A stretch of 64,000 nucleotides of DNA from Martelella sp. HB161492 (GCF_013184775.1 NZ_JAATVV010000013.1:1-64000); one strand, 5' to 3'. Positions 16,399-25,212 are shown, counted from the stretch's first letter. Notes: generated by a model not told the origin, from the sequence alone. Numbers and translations are program-made.

Positions 16399-17163
16399 AT
16401 GCGTAAGTTCAGCGACTACAAGGATGATTACGAGACCTTGCGGATGGAGCGGGATGGCGATGGCATCCTGCTCATCACCGCCCATACCGATGGCGGGCCG
16501 CTCCGCTGGGGGGCGCTGCCGCACGAGGAATGGCCGCATGCCTTCCATGACATTGCCATGGACCGGGAAAACCGGGTGGTGATCCTCACCGGCACGGGGG
16601 ATGAATTCTCCGGGCCGCGCCCGCCGGCAACATCGCGCCAGGCAAGGCCGATTGCGGATATGGACCGGATCGTCTTCGACGGGCGGCACCTGCTTGCCAA
16701 TCTGCTGGAGATCCAGGCGCCGATGATCTCGGCGATCAACGGACCCTGCATCCGCCATTCGGAAATCCCGCTGCTTTCCGACATCGTGCTCGCCTCGGAG
16801 AATACCGTGATCGAGGATGCCGGCCATTTCGACAGCGGTCTTGCGCCCGGCGATGGCGTCAACATCGTCTATCCGGCGCTGATGGGTTTCAACCGGGCGC
16901 GTTATTTCCTGATGACCTCGCAAAGCCTCTCGGCGCATGAGGCGCAGGCCATGGGCCTTGTCGGCGAGGTGCTGCCCCGCGATCAGCTGATGGATCGCGC
17001 CTGGTACTGGGCCCGCAAGCTTGCCCGCCATGATGACATGCATCTGCGCAATACACGTCAGATCATGACGCTCGAGCTCCGGCGCAAGCTTCAGGATCAC
17101 CTCGGCTATACGCTGATGCTCGAGGCGATGGCGATGTCGGGGCGGACGAAGACCGCACTCTGA
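16399..17163 (+). CDS. 6-oxocamphor hydrolase-like crotonase (beta-diketone C-C hydrolase)
   Basis: A 254-residue crotonase-fold protein that matches my recollection of Rhodococcus 6-oxocamphor hydrolase along its length: YETLRMERDG, FHDIAMDREN, VVILTGTG, SDIVLASE, APGDG and RARYFLMTSQ. The residues I recall as functional in that enzyme are all present: W37, H42, H120, H143, D152 and E242 (W40, H45, H122, H145, D154 and E244 there). That enzyme cleaves a cyclic 1,3-diketone by retro-Claisen hydrolysis without coenzyme A. This suggests the pathway makes a 1,3-diketone ring. The ATG at 16399 has GGGAGGA upstream. The frame from 16297 is not needed. A CoA-dependent hydratase is the alternative, but the diketone residues argue against it. 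Confidence 0.8.
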   Translation: MRKFSDYKDDYETLRMERDGDGILLITAHTDGGPLRWGALPHEEWPHAFHDIAMDRENRVVILTGTGDEFSGPRPPATSRQARPIADMDRIVFDGRHLLANLLEIQAPMISAINGPCIRHSEIPLLSDIVLASENTVIEDAGHFDSGLAPGDGVNIVYPALMGFNRARYFLMTSQSLSAHEAQAMGLVGEVLPRDQLMDRAWYWARKLARHDDMHLRNTRQIMTLELRRKLQDHLGYTLMLEAMAMSGRTKTAL

Positions 17164-17226
17164 CGTGCTGCGAAAGGTGTTCGCCCGGTTGGCGGGCGGC
17201 AAGGGCCGATCAGAAGGAGAAGAGCC

Positions 17227-17784
17227 ATGACGACAGGCGACACGGTGGCGGAAGCCATCGGCATTGCTGACTTCAAGCGGGCGATGCGCTCGCTTCCGGC
17301 GCAGGTGGCGATCATTGCCAGCCGCTCGGCCGGAACCCGCATCGCCATGACTGCGACCGCGGTGACCTCGCTCTCTGCCGAGCCGCCGCAGCTTCTCGTC
17401 TGCATCCACAGGATGGCGCGTCCGGCGGCGGTGATCGAGGCGGCTGGCGCTTTCTCGGTCAACCTCGCAAGCGTCGGGCAGGCGGATGTCGCCACCCAGT
17501 GCGCATTGCCGGGCCTTGAGCCCGATGAGCGCTTCGAGCGCGGATGCTGGACCGCTTCGCCATATCTTGCCCAGCCTCTGCTCGAGGGTGCCCTCGTCGG
17601 CTTCGAGTGCGAGCTTGTTTCGAAGACAGAGCACGGCACGCATTTCGTCTTCGTCGGCCTGATCCGGCATGTGCGGTTTTCTGACGGAGAGCCGCTTCTC
17701 TATCATGACGGAAGCTACCGGGAGATCGGTCGCCGGCTCGACTGGCGCGATCACGAATGGGACAATATCGGTCTCGCTTTCTGA
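17227..17784 (+). CDS. flavin reductase (HpaC-like), partner of the monooxygenase
   Basis: A 185-residue flavin-reductase-like (split-barrel) protein. Typical features are FKRAMRSLPAQVAII, GxRIAMTATAVTSLSAEPPQLLVCI and FSVNLAS, then HFVFVGLIRHV and LLYHDGSYREI near the C-terminus. Such proteins reduce FMN or FAD with NAD(P)H and pass it to two-component monooxygenases. The only such monooxygenase in the window is the HpaB-like protein 12 kb away, so the two probably pair. It is last in the SDR group, 63 nt after the preceding gene, with AGAAGGAG upstream, and is followed by a terminator. Confidence 0.87.
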   Translation: MTTGDTVAEAIGIADFKRAMRSLPAQVAIIASRSAGTRIAMTATAVTSLSAEPPQLLVCIHRMARPAAVIEAAGAFSVNLASVGQADVATQCALPGLEPDERFERGCWTASPYLAQPLLEGALVGFECELVSKTEHGTHFVFVGLIRHVRFSDGEPLLYHDGSYREIGRRLDWRDHEWDNIGLAF

Positions 17785-17810
17785 CCGCCCGCAACGATTG
17801 AGACACGAAA

Positions 17811-17840
17811 ACGGCCGGAGCAGCGCTCCGGCCGTTTCTT
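17811..17840. terminator. terminator between convergent flavin reductase and dctQM
   Basis: A 9-bp perfect stem (CGGCCGGAG / CTCCGGCCG) around CAGCG, with TTTCTTT after it on the plus strand and a short T run on the other side. It can serve both convergent genes. Confidence 0.7.
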
Positions 17841-17860
17841 TGTGCTCAGTCGACCGAACG

Positions 17861-19801
17861 TTACATGGTCGACGGCAGAAAGGTGACGATCGCCGGAAAC
17901 AGGATCAGCAGGATGATCTTGAGGATCGTGGAGCCGAAGAAGGGCCAGCAGCCGCGATAGACGGTTGCAAGCGGGATCGAGCGGTCAAGCGCCGAGATGA
18001 CGAAGATATTGATGCCGAACGGCGGCGAGATCATGCCAGCCTCGACGCAGATGATCGTCATCAGGCCCCACCAGATCGGATCATAACCGAGATTTTCCAC
18101 CAGAGGCACGAAGATCGGGATGGTGATCACCATCATCGCGAAGGCATCCATGGCGGTACCAAGAACCAGATAGCAGGCGATCAGCGCAATGATCACGCCG
18201 AGCGGCGGCAGGCCGAGCGTGTTGACGAGCGAGACAAAGGCGCCGGGCACATCGGAAATGCCGAAGAAGAAGGAGAGCATGGTGACGCCGAAGATCAGCG
18301 AATACATCATCGCCAGCGTCCGGGTCGTTTCCGCCATGGTCTGCCAGAAGCTTTCGACGTTGATCTTGCCGCGTGCAACAGCGATCACGAAGGCTCCGGC
18401 CGCCCCGACAGAACCGGCCTCGAGCTCGGTGAAAAAGCCGAAATAGATGCCGCCAAGGACGACGGCCAGCAGCAGCAGCACCGACCATGATTTCTTTGCC
18501 GCATCGGCAAGTTCTCCGAGGGGGGCACGCGGTCCGGCTTCAGCATGTTTGGGAAACAGGATCAGCCAGATCACCACAGCACCCATATAGAGGATGGTCG
18601 CGAGAATGCCGGGCAGAATGGCGCCGACGAACAGCTTACCGACGGATTCCTGCGTCATGATGGCATATAGGATCAGGGCTGATGATGGCGGGATCAGCTG
18701 TCCGAGCGTGCCGCCGGCGGCGATCGAACCGGACGATAATTCCGCCGAATAGTTGCGGGCGCGCATTTCACCAAGCGCGATGCGGCCAATCGACATCTGC
18801 GTTGCGATCGACGAGCCGGTCAGCGTGCCGAAAGCGGCGCAGGCGAGGATCGAGGCATGGGCAAGCCCGCCGCGAATATGGCCGACCATTGCATTGGCGA
18901 GGCGATAAAGGTCGGAGCCGATGCCAGCCACCGAGGCGAAGGCGCCCATCAGCAGGAACAGCGGCAATACGCTCATGCCATCCTGCAGCACGAAACTGGT
19001 GATTTCCGATCCGAGCACGTCGAGGGAGGCGCCACTGTCCAGCATTGTCGCCGTGCCGATGAGGCCGGCAATGCCCATGGCGACACCGATCGGGACCGTC
19101 AGCAGGATCAAGACCCACATGCCGATGAAGACGAGGAGCGCCAGGATGAGCGGGTTTTGAGGGGCAAGCACGGTGAATGGCCTGCCGGGCAGAATGCCCA
19201 TCATCGAGAGCGCGACCCAGGACAGGATCAGGCCGAGCAGAACCGTGCCCGCAAGACCGGGAAGGCCGCCAATCGCCAGCGCTTCGCGGGCATTTCTGAC
19301 GATCTGCACCGCCATGACCAGCGCGGCGAGCACCAGGGCGATCGTCATGCCATAGACGAAGGGCGCTGTTGCGACATTGGTCATGATCGTTGTCTGACCG
19401 GTTCGCTGCATTGTCTGGGCCACCTCGAACACGCGCCAGGCGACGAGCCCGAAGAACAGCATTGTCAGGCTGGCGGCGAACAGTGCCATCAGCTTCGACG
19501 CCGTGTGCGAGACCTTCCGTTCGAGAACGGTGATCACCAGAGCGGCGCCGACATGCAGCCCGTAAGGCAGGCAGGTCGCTGCGGCGATGGCGACGAGATA
19601 GGCGTTGATCTCGTTCAGCCCATAGAGCGAGCGGCCGAAGCCGTTTCTGAGAATGATGTCGAGGACATTGGCAAAGGCAATGAGCAATATGGCCGCCACG
19701 GCCACCGAGGCGACGCGACGGGCCGTACCTTCGAGCAAATGTGTGTGCGAACGGCCGGAACGCAGCTGTTCCGGCACGTCTGTGATTCTGGTGGACGTCA
19801 A
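17861..19801 (-). CDS. TRAP transporter fused permease DctQM
   Basis: About 646 residues. The first 165 or so (after EGTARRVASV) are the four-helix DctQ small subunit. The rest is the large DctM subunit with about a dozen hydrophobic segments, GTLTGSSIATQMSIG, AGGTLGQLIPPSS and MISPPFGINIF. Fused QM proteins work with a separate binding protein, here DctP at 12018-13013. I place the start at TTG 19801, because GGGGAGGAAAGG precedes it at good spacing while the ATGs further up (19849, 19915) lack one. The regulon motif then lies 71 nt upstream, matching dctP. It is divergent from the AraC regulator gene. Confidence 0.87.
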   Translation of the reverse strand: MTSTRITDVPEQLRSGRSHTHLLEGTARRVASVAVAAILLIAFANVLDIILRNGFGRSLYGLNEINAYLVAIAAATCLPYGLHVGAALVITVLERKVSHTASKLMALFAASLTMLFFGLVAWRVFEVAQTMQRTGQTTIMTNVATAPFVYGMTIALVLAALVMAVQIVRNAREALAIGGLPGLAGTVLLGLILSWVALSMMGILPGRPFTVLAPQNPLILALLVFIGMWVLILLTVPIGVAMGIAGLIGTATMLDSGASLDVLGSEITSFVLQDGMSVLPLFLLMGAFASVAGIGSDLYRLANAMVGHIRGGLAHASILACAAFGTLTGSSIATQMSIGRIALGEMRARNYSAELSSGSIAAGGTLGQLIPPSSALILYAIMTQESVGKLFVGAILPGILATILYMGAVVIWLILFPKHAEAGPRAPLGELADAAKKSWSVLLLLAVVLGGIYFGFFTELEAGSVGAAGAFVIAVARGKINVESFWQTMAETTRTLAMMYSLIFGVTMLSFFFGISDVPGAFVSLVNTLGLPPLGVIIALIACYLVLGTAMDAFAMMVITIPIFVPLVENLGYDPIWWGLMTIICVEAGMISPPFGINIFVISALDRSIPLATVYRGCWPFFGSTILKIILLILFPAIVTFLPSTM

Positions 19802-19872
19802 CCTTTCCTCCCCGGTCAATGGCACCGCCAGTTTTTGTCTGCCTCCCATGGTGCTCGGCCAGCAAAGGCCAG

Positions 19873-19901
19873 TCTTGTTCCAGAGTCCATCACCATTTGC
19901 C
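19873..19901 (-). promoter_or_regulatory. regulon motif copy 6 (dctQM), degenerate
   Basis: On the minus strand: GGCAAATGGTG, ATGGACTC, TGGAACAAGA. The core matches five of eight bases (GACTC) and the distal part keeps GA-CAAGA. It ends 71 nt from the proposed TTG start. Confidence 0.4.
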
Positions 19902-19980
19902 GATGAATTTATCAAAAGCCAAGTTTTCTTGCGCCGTTTTGCCGCAGGCGTATAGTCGGTTGAAAATGGGAGGAGATATC

Positions 19981-21018
19981 ATGGGAATGGGTTTGTCGGG
20001 TGCCGTCAAGGCGCCACCGGCAGAGGCGCCGCTTTACGGCAGTTTCATGCAGCCTTCGGTGAACAGTCTGGAGGTTCCGCCAGCCAAGCGATTGAGTTAC
20101 TGGAAGAGCAATGTCGATCGCCATAGCGGCATGGATATCCGTTGCAGCACCGCAAATTTCGTTGGCAGCATGGTCACCCGATCTTTCGGTCTTTGCGCCA
20201 TTCACGGCGTTGAAATTTCAACGGCGCATCGGGCCGTTCGCGCCCGCTCGCGCGAGAACCTCTGCTTCGCCCATGTTCAGGTGCGCAATGACGGCGCCCG
20301 GTTCAATGGCAATCGCGAAATGGCGATCCCGCAGGGTTCGATGATCATCTATGACGCGGCGGAACCCTATGAACTGGAATTCGACGGAGCGTCGCAAAGC
20401 CTGGTGCTGACGATCCCGAAGAGCGATCTCCTGAAGCGTGTGACCGATCTGCAAATGCATATCGACGAGCAGATCCGCTACGATCCGCACAAGGTGGCGA
20501 TGCTGGCCGGGCTGATGGGCGGATTGCTGGCCTCGCCGGTCGGCCAGCGGCAATCGGTGCTGGACGGGCTTGCCGAAAGCGTCATCAGTCTACTGGTGGC
20601 AACGCTTTACGACTGCGACGAAACCGTTTCGCATGGCGCTGCGACATTCGGAACCGCCGCGACGCTGCAGCGGATCAAGGCCTATATCAAAACGCATATC
20701 GACGATCCGGATCTCAACCCGGTGAAGACCGCTGATGCCATGGGCATCACCGTCAGCTACCTGCACAAGATCTTTCTGCAGAACAACACCACGCTGATGC
20801 AATATGTGCTGGCCGAACGGCTGGAGCTTTGCCGCCGCGACATCGCCAAGGCCGACAGGACCGGCGGCATCAGCCAGGTGGCCTATAATTGGGGGTTCAA
20901 CGACGCCTCGCATTTCTCGCGCAGTTTCCGCAAGCGCTTCGGCATCTCGCCGCGCGAATACCGGGCCGAGGTGCTTCAGCGCAATGCGCGCATCGACCAC
21001 TCGCCTCCCTCCGACTGA
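19981..21018 (+). CDS. AraC-family transcriptional regulator (FeaR-like)
   Basis: A 345-residue regulator. The N-terminal half resembles the AraC-binding-like domain of FeaR-type activators (ENLCFAHVQ, QGSMIIYDAAEPYEL), which senses the inducer. Residues 240-335 hold two helix-turn-helix motifs: LNPVKTADAMGITVSYLHKIF, and the signature ISQVAYNWGFNDASHFSRSFRKRFGISPREYR. The ATG at 19981 follows GGGAGGAGATATC. The longer frame to 19819 overlaps the DctQM promoter. It is the only pathway-type regulator inside the catabolic locus, so it is the natural owner of the six shared motif copies. Confidence 0.88.
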   Translation: MGMGLSGAVKAPPAEAPLYGSFMQPSVNSLEVPPAKRLSYWKSNVDRHSGMDIRCSTANFVGSMVTRSFGLCAIHGVEISTAHRAVRARSRENLCFAHVQVRNDGARFNGNREMAIPQGSMIIYDAAEPYELEFDGASQSLVLTIPKSDLLKRVTDLQMHIDEQIRYDPHKVAMLAGLMGGLLASPVGQRQSVLDGLAESVISLLVATLYDCDETVSHGAATFGTAATLQRIKAYIKTHIDDPDLNPVKTADAMGITVSYLHKIFLQNNTTLMQYVLAERLELCRRDIAKADRTGGISQVAYNWGFNDASHFSRSFRKRFGISPREYRAEVLQRNARIDHSPPSD

Positions 21019-21023
21019 AGCGC

Positions 21024-21052
21024 TGCCATGATTTGGCGACTCTGGGAAGAGC
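21024..21052 (+). promoter_or_regulatory. regulon motif copy 4 (aldehyde dehydrogenase)
   Basis: TGCCATGATTT, GGCGACTC, TGGGAAGAGC on the plus strand, just after the AraC gene stop and 64 nt before the aldehyde dehydrogenase start. The 8-bp core is exact. Confidence 0.55.
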
Positions 21053-21116
21053 GCGCCAATCGCCGATCGGGGAAGCTGCACGATGATGACAATCCTCAAT
21101 CGGAAAGGCGATCTCC

Positions 21117-22571
21117 GTGCAACTGAAAGATCCTTCACTCTTCCGCCAGCAGGCATTTATTGCCGGCCGGTGGGTTGATACCGTGCCGGATACGGCCATT
21201 GCCGTCACGGATCCGGCGACCGGCACCATCATCGGTCATGTGCCGGATCTCGGCGCGGCGTCTGCCCGTGAGGCGATTGCCGCCGCCGAAGTCGCCCAGA
21301 AACGCTGGGCAGGCGAGACCGCGAAAACCCGCAGCCTTATCCTGCGCCGCTGGTTTGAACTGGTCATGGAAAACCAGAACGATCTCGCGACAATCCTGAC
21401 GCTCGAACAGGGCAAGCCGTTCGCCGAGGCGAAGGGCGAGATCGCCTATGGCGCCAGCTTCATCGATTGGTTCGCCGAGGAGGCCCGCCGGGTCTATGGC
21501 GATATCATTCCCGGTCATCAGACAGACAAGCGCATCCTGGTGATGAAGCAGCCGGTCGGCGTCGTCGCGGCGATCACGCCATGGAACTTCCCCAATGCGA
21601 TGATTGCCCGCAAGGCGGCGCCGGCGCTTGCCGCCGGCTGCGCCATGGTGCTGAAACCAGCCGAACAGACGCCGTTCTCCGCCCTCGCGCTCGCCGTTCT
21701 CGCCGAACGCGCCGGTCTGCCGCCCGGGCTTTTCAGCGTCATCACCGGCGCACCGCGCCCGATCGGTGCGGAGATGACCGCAAGCCCGATCGTGCGCAAA
21801 CTCACCTTCACCGGTTCGACCGCGGTCGGGGCGGCGCTCTACAGCCAATGCGCGCCGACGATCAAGAAGCTCGGGCTGGAACTGGGCGGCAATGCCCCCT
21901 TCATCGTTTTCGACGATGCCGATCTCGATGCGGCCGTCGAGGGGGCGGTGATCGCCAAGTTCCGCAACAATGGCCAGACCTGCGTCTGCGCCAACCGCAT
22001 CTATGTGCAGGCGGGTATTCATGATGCCTTTGCGGAAAAGCTTGCCATTGCCGTCGGCGGGCTTGCGACCGGCAATGGTTTCGATGAAGGCGTCGTGCTC
22101 GGACCGCTGATCGACGAGGACGCCCTTACCAAGGTCGAGGATCATGTCGGCGACGCGCTCGGCAATGGTGCACGGCTGATGACGGGCGGAGCGCGCCATC
22201 CGCTCGGCGGAACCTTCTACGCCGCGACCGTGCTGGCCGGGGTCACGCAGGCGATGGCGATCGCGCGGGAGGAGACCTTCGGGCCGGTCGCGCCGATCTT
22301 CCGGTTCGAGAATGAGGCCGATGTGATCGCCATGGCCAACGACACGGAATTCGGCCTCGCCTCCTATTTTTACGCCCGCGATCTTTCACGTGTCTTCCGG
22401 GTCGCCGAAGCGCTTGAATACGGCATGGTCGGCGTCAATACCGGGCTCATTTCCACCGCCGAGGCGCCGTTTGGTGGCGTCAAGTCCTCAGGTCTCGGCC
22501 GCGAGGGCTCGAAATATGGCATCGAGGAATTCATGGAGATCAAATATGTCTGCCTCGGGGGAATCGCCTGA
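21117..22571 (+). CDS. NAD(P)-dependent aldehyde dehydrogenase (succinate-semialdehyde dehydrogenase-like)
   Basis: A 484-residue aldehyde dehydrogenase with a GTG start at 21117 preceded by AAAGGCG. The NAD-binding segment ITPWNFP, FTGSTAVG, the general base Glu in LELGG and the catalytic cysteine in NGQTCVC are all present, and the overall pattern is that of GabD-type succinate-semialdehyde dehydrogenases. It oxidises an aldehyde to an acid, here probably a late pathway fragment. It lies 98 nt after the AraC gene with its own copy of the regulon motif between, so it can be induced separately. Confidence 0.88.
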   Translation: MQLKDPSLFRQQAFIAGRWVDTVPDTAIAVTDPATGTIIGHVPDLGAASAREAIAAAEVAQKRWAGETAKTRSLILRRWFELVMENQNDLATILTLEQGKPFAEAKGEIAYGASFIDWFAEEARRVYGDIIPGHQTDKRILVMKQPVGVVAAITPWNFPNAMIARKAAPALAAGCAMVLKPAEQTPFSALALAVLAERAGLPPGLFSVITGAPRPIGAEMTASPIVRKLTFTGSTAVGAALYSQCAPTIKKLGLELGGNAPFIVFDDADLDAAVEGAVIAKFRNNGQTCVCANRIYVQAGIHDAFAEKLAIAVGGLATGNGFDEGVVLGPLIDEDALTKVEDHVGDALGNGARLMTGGARHPLGGTFYAATVLAGVTQAMAIAREETFGPVAPIFRFENEADVIAMANDTEFGLASYFYARDLSRVFRVAEALEYGMVGVNTGLISTAEAPFGGVKSSGLGREGSKYGIEEFMEIKYVCLGGIA

Positions 22572-22583
22572 GGGGCGTTGTTT

Positions 22584-23780
22584 TCAGGGTGTTTCGAGCA
22601 TTGCGCGCCGGCTGAGGCCGGCGCCTGCAAGCGCGAGGGCGGCGAGCAGAAGATAAAGACCGGCAAGGATCCGGAATGTGGCAAGCCCGCCGAAGGTTTC
22701 AGCGAGCGGGAATGTGAATGCCGGGGACAGGAACTGGCCGAGGAAGATGGACGCCGTCATCGCGCCTGCGACGCGGGCCCGCATGGGCGGCGCCGCCCTG
22801 GCGACAGCGGTTGCCGACAGGTTGGGGGTGAGAAGGCCGGCACCACAGCCGGTGATCGCCATGGCAAGAATGAGCCCGCCAACGCTGGTGGCAAACGAGG
22901 TTGCCGCAAAGCCGAGCGCAATTGGCGCGAAGCCGATCGCGAACATTGTTGCAGTGGATGTGCGCGCCCTGACCCATGGATAGACCATTGAAAGAAGCGC
23001 CGAGAACAGCGTCATCGTGCCGAGGATGATACCGACGGTGGCTGTCGAGCGGATACCGAGCTGGCTGGCGCGGAATGGGATCTCGGTGAAGATGAAATAG
23101 AAGGCCAGAAAGTGAACGATGCCTGCCAGATAGAGCAGAAGATGGCGCGCATGTTCCTGCCAGATGCTACGCCCGATCCCGTCTTCGGAGGGTGCGCGTG
23201 TGCTCGCCTCCGGCTCCCTGATCAAGCGCCAGGCCATTGGCAGGAAGATCAGTGCGACCAGATAGATGGCGAAGGGCGCTCGCCAGCTGAGGCTAGCCAG
23301 CGCCCCTCCCGCCACCAGAAACACGATGCCGCCGAGACTGATCGCCGTGGAGCGATGACCCATGAAGCGGATCCGCTCAGCCCCCTCGAAATAGTCGCCG
23401 ACCAGCGTTGTGGTGGCCGTCATCACGGCACCGACGCCGATACCGAGAACAGCGCGGCTGATCATCAGGGCCTTGATGGAATCGAGATAGAGGCCACCGG
23501 CGCCGGCAAGGCCATAGACAAGCAGGCTGGCGAGCAGCAGCTGACGCCGTCCGAAACGGTCTGCGATCATGCCAATAAACGGGGCCGTCACTGCGATGGT
23601 GAGCGCCGGGACGGTGAGGATCATCTGGGCGAAGAACGCCACGTCCGGTGTCTCGGAGAAGCGGTCGACAATGCCGGGAAGCGATGGCGCGATCGTCGTT
23701 CCGGCCAGAATCGTCAGCGTGCTCATTCCCATGATCAGGGCATTGCGCAGGCCGTTGTCCGATGCCAATAAAAATCCCAT
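22584..23780 (-). CDS. MFS transporter
   Basis: A 398-residue major facilitator with 12 predicted membrane segments. The loop 2-3 motif is GMIADRFGRRQLL. A central cytoplasmic loop (residues 190-215, charged) divides two six-helix halves. The pattern resembles Bcr/CflA and multidrug or metabolite exporters rather than sugar importers. It ends 13 bp from the convergent aldehyde dehydrogenase gene. GGGAG is 8 nt before the ATG. It may take up or expel a pathway compound. No copy of the regulon motif was found in the 181 bp above it. Confidence 0.85.
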   Translation of the reverse strand: MGFLLASDNGLRNALIMGMSTLTILAGTTIAPSLPGIVDRFSETPDVAFFAQMILTVPALTIAVTAPFIGMIADRFGRRQLLLASLLVYGLAGAGGLYLDSIKALMISRAVLGIGVGAVMTATTTLVGDYFEGAERIRFMGHRSTAISLGGIVFLVAGGALASLSWRAPFAIYLVALIFLPMAWRLIREPEASTRAPSEDGIGRSIWQEHARHLLLYLAGIVHFLAFYFIFTEIPFRASQLGIRSTATVGIILGTMTLFSALLSMVYPWVRARTSTATMFAIGFAPIALGFAATSFATSVGGLILAMAITGCGAGLLTPNLSATAVARAAPPMRARVAGAMTASIFLGQFLSPAFTFPLAETFGGLATFRILAGLYLLLAALALAGAGLSRRAMLETP

Positions 23781-23961
23781 GCGTCATACTCCCGGTGGTC
23801 CCCTCTGCTAGGCGCTGCAACTCTAGCACCTGGCCTTGGCCGCCACTCGGCTCGGGCGGGAGGAGATTTTGACTGGGAGAGGACACAACCGGTGACAGGC
23901 AGGCGGACGCGATGAAACCTTGGTGACGCTGCAATGTGGGCAGAACGGTTGCCCGGGTTGC

Positions 23962-25194
23962 TCAGATGGAGCGTTTATGCATGCGGCCCCGCGCCATGAT
24001 CATGTCCATGTGGGCGCCATCTCCGCCGAGAAGCGTGATATCATCGAGCGGATTGCCATCGATCACCAGGAGGTCGGCTGAAGCGCCCGCTGCGACAATG
24101 CCGATCTCACCGTCCATCTGGCACAGTTCAGCACCGACAACCGTTGCCGAGCGGATGATCTCGGCCGGTGTGAGAACCCGGGCGAGGATCTCGAACTCCA
24201 TGCAGTGATATTTGCGCAATTCGCCGAGAAGATCCGAGCCGAAAGCCATTTTGAGGCCGGCGTCGCGCATAATTTCCAGCGAGGCGAGCCCGCCCTGTCT
24301 GACGGTCTCGATCTTGGCGAATTCCGAAGCGCCGAGGCCAAGGGCTTCGCCTTCCAGCGCCAGCGCCTCATAGGCGACGAGGGTGGGAATGGATATGCAG
24401 CCTCTGTCTGCGGCTTTCTGCGCGGTTTCGGCCGTGATCAGATTGCAATGTTCAAGCGAGCGGACGCCAAGTTCGACACAGCGTTCGATGGCCCGGTCGG
24501 TATAGAGATGGGCTGCAACATAAAAACCGGCATTGTCGGCTTCCTCGACCATGGCCGCGATCTCGTCGCGCGAATACTGGATCGAGTGGATCGGGTCATT
24601 GGGGGAGGAGACGCCGCCATTGGCCATGACCTTGATGAATTTCGCGCCTTCCTTGATCATGGTCCGGCAGGCGGCGCGGACATTGTCGACGCCGTCGACG
24701 ATCAATCCCATGGAACCAACCCGGTCCGACAGCAGACCCGGCCGGTTGTCGCTGCGGGTTCTCAGGTCCGAATGGCCGCCGGTCACCGTCAGCCCCTTGC
24801 CACAGACGATCAGGCGTGGGCCATCGATCAGCCCATCTTCCACCGCACGGGCAAGGCCTGCATCGGCCCCGCCGAGATCGCGCAACGTGGTGAAGCCGCG
24901 TCCCAGTGCCTCTTCCATCACGCTTGCGGCGCGAAGGGCGGCCAGTGAGCCGGGCACGACCATGTTTCCCCACAGATCCAGCGACCACGCCCCGACGTGA
25001 ACATGACAATCGATCAGCCCGGGCATCAATGTGCGGCCGCCAAGGGCGATCTCGCGCGCATCCGCCGGCGCTTCGACATCGGCGCCAACCGCCTTGATGC
25101 GGTCGCCCTCAACCAGCACCGAAAGACCATCAACCAGTGTAGCCGAATGCGGGTCGAGAATGCGGCCGCCTGTGAAAAGCGTGGAATTGATCAT
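23962..25194 (-). CDS. metal-dependent amidohydrolase (prolidase/imidazolonepropionase-like)
   Basis: A 410-residue amidohydrolase-1 family enzyme with the complete binuclear metal set: H64 and H66 in DCHVHVG, carboxylated K188 in FIKVMANGG, H229, H249 in LEHCN and D320 in FGSDLLG. Relatives include Xaa-Pro and Xaa-Arg dipeptidases. It is the last gene of the minus-strand peptide-uptake run, 18 nt after the OppF-like ATPase gene, which supports hydrolysis of an imported dipeptide, acyl-amino acid or cyclic amide in the cytoplasm. Confidence 0.87.
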   Translation of the reverse strand: MINSTLFTGGRILDPHSATLVDGLSVLVEGDRIKAVGADVEAPADAREIALGGRTLMPGLIDCHVHVGAWSLDLWGNMVVPGSLAALRAASVMEEALGRGFTTLRDLGGADAGLARAVEDGLIDGPRLIVCGKGLTVTGGHSDLRTRSDNRPGLLSDRVGSMGLIVDGVDNVRAACRTMIKEGAKFIKVMANGGVSSPNDPIHSIQYSRDEIAAMVEEADNAGFYVAAHLYTDRAIERCVELGVRSLEHCNLITAETAQKAADRGCISIPTLVAYEALALEGEALGLGASEFAKIETVRQGGLASLEIMRDAGLKMAFGSDLLGELRKYHCMEFEILARVLTPAEIIRSATVVGAELCQMDGEIGIVAAGASADLLVIDGNPLDDITLLGGDGAHMDMIMARGRMHKRSI

Positions 25195-25212
25195 GGGAAT
25201 TATCCGTTTCGT

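Noticed and set aside
16357-17754. 465-codon open frame opposite the oxocamphor-hydrolase-like and flavin reductase genes
   Set aside because: Both plus-strand genes are strongly supported; this frame has no family likeness.
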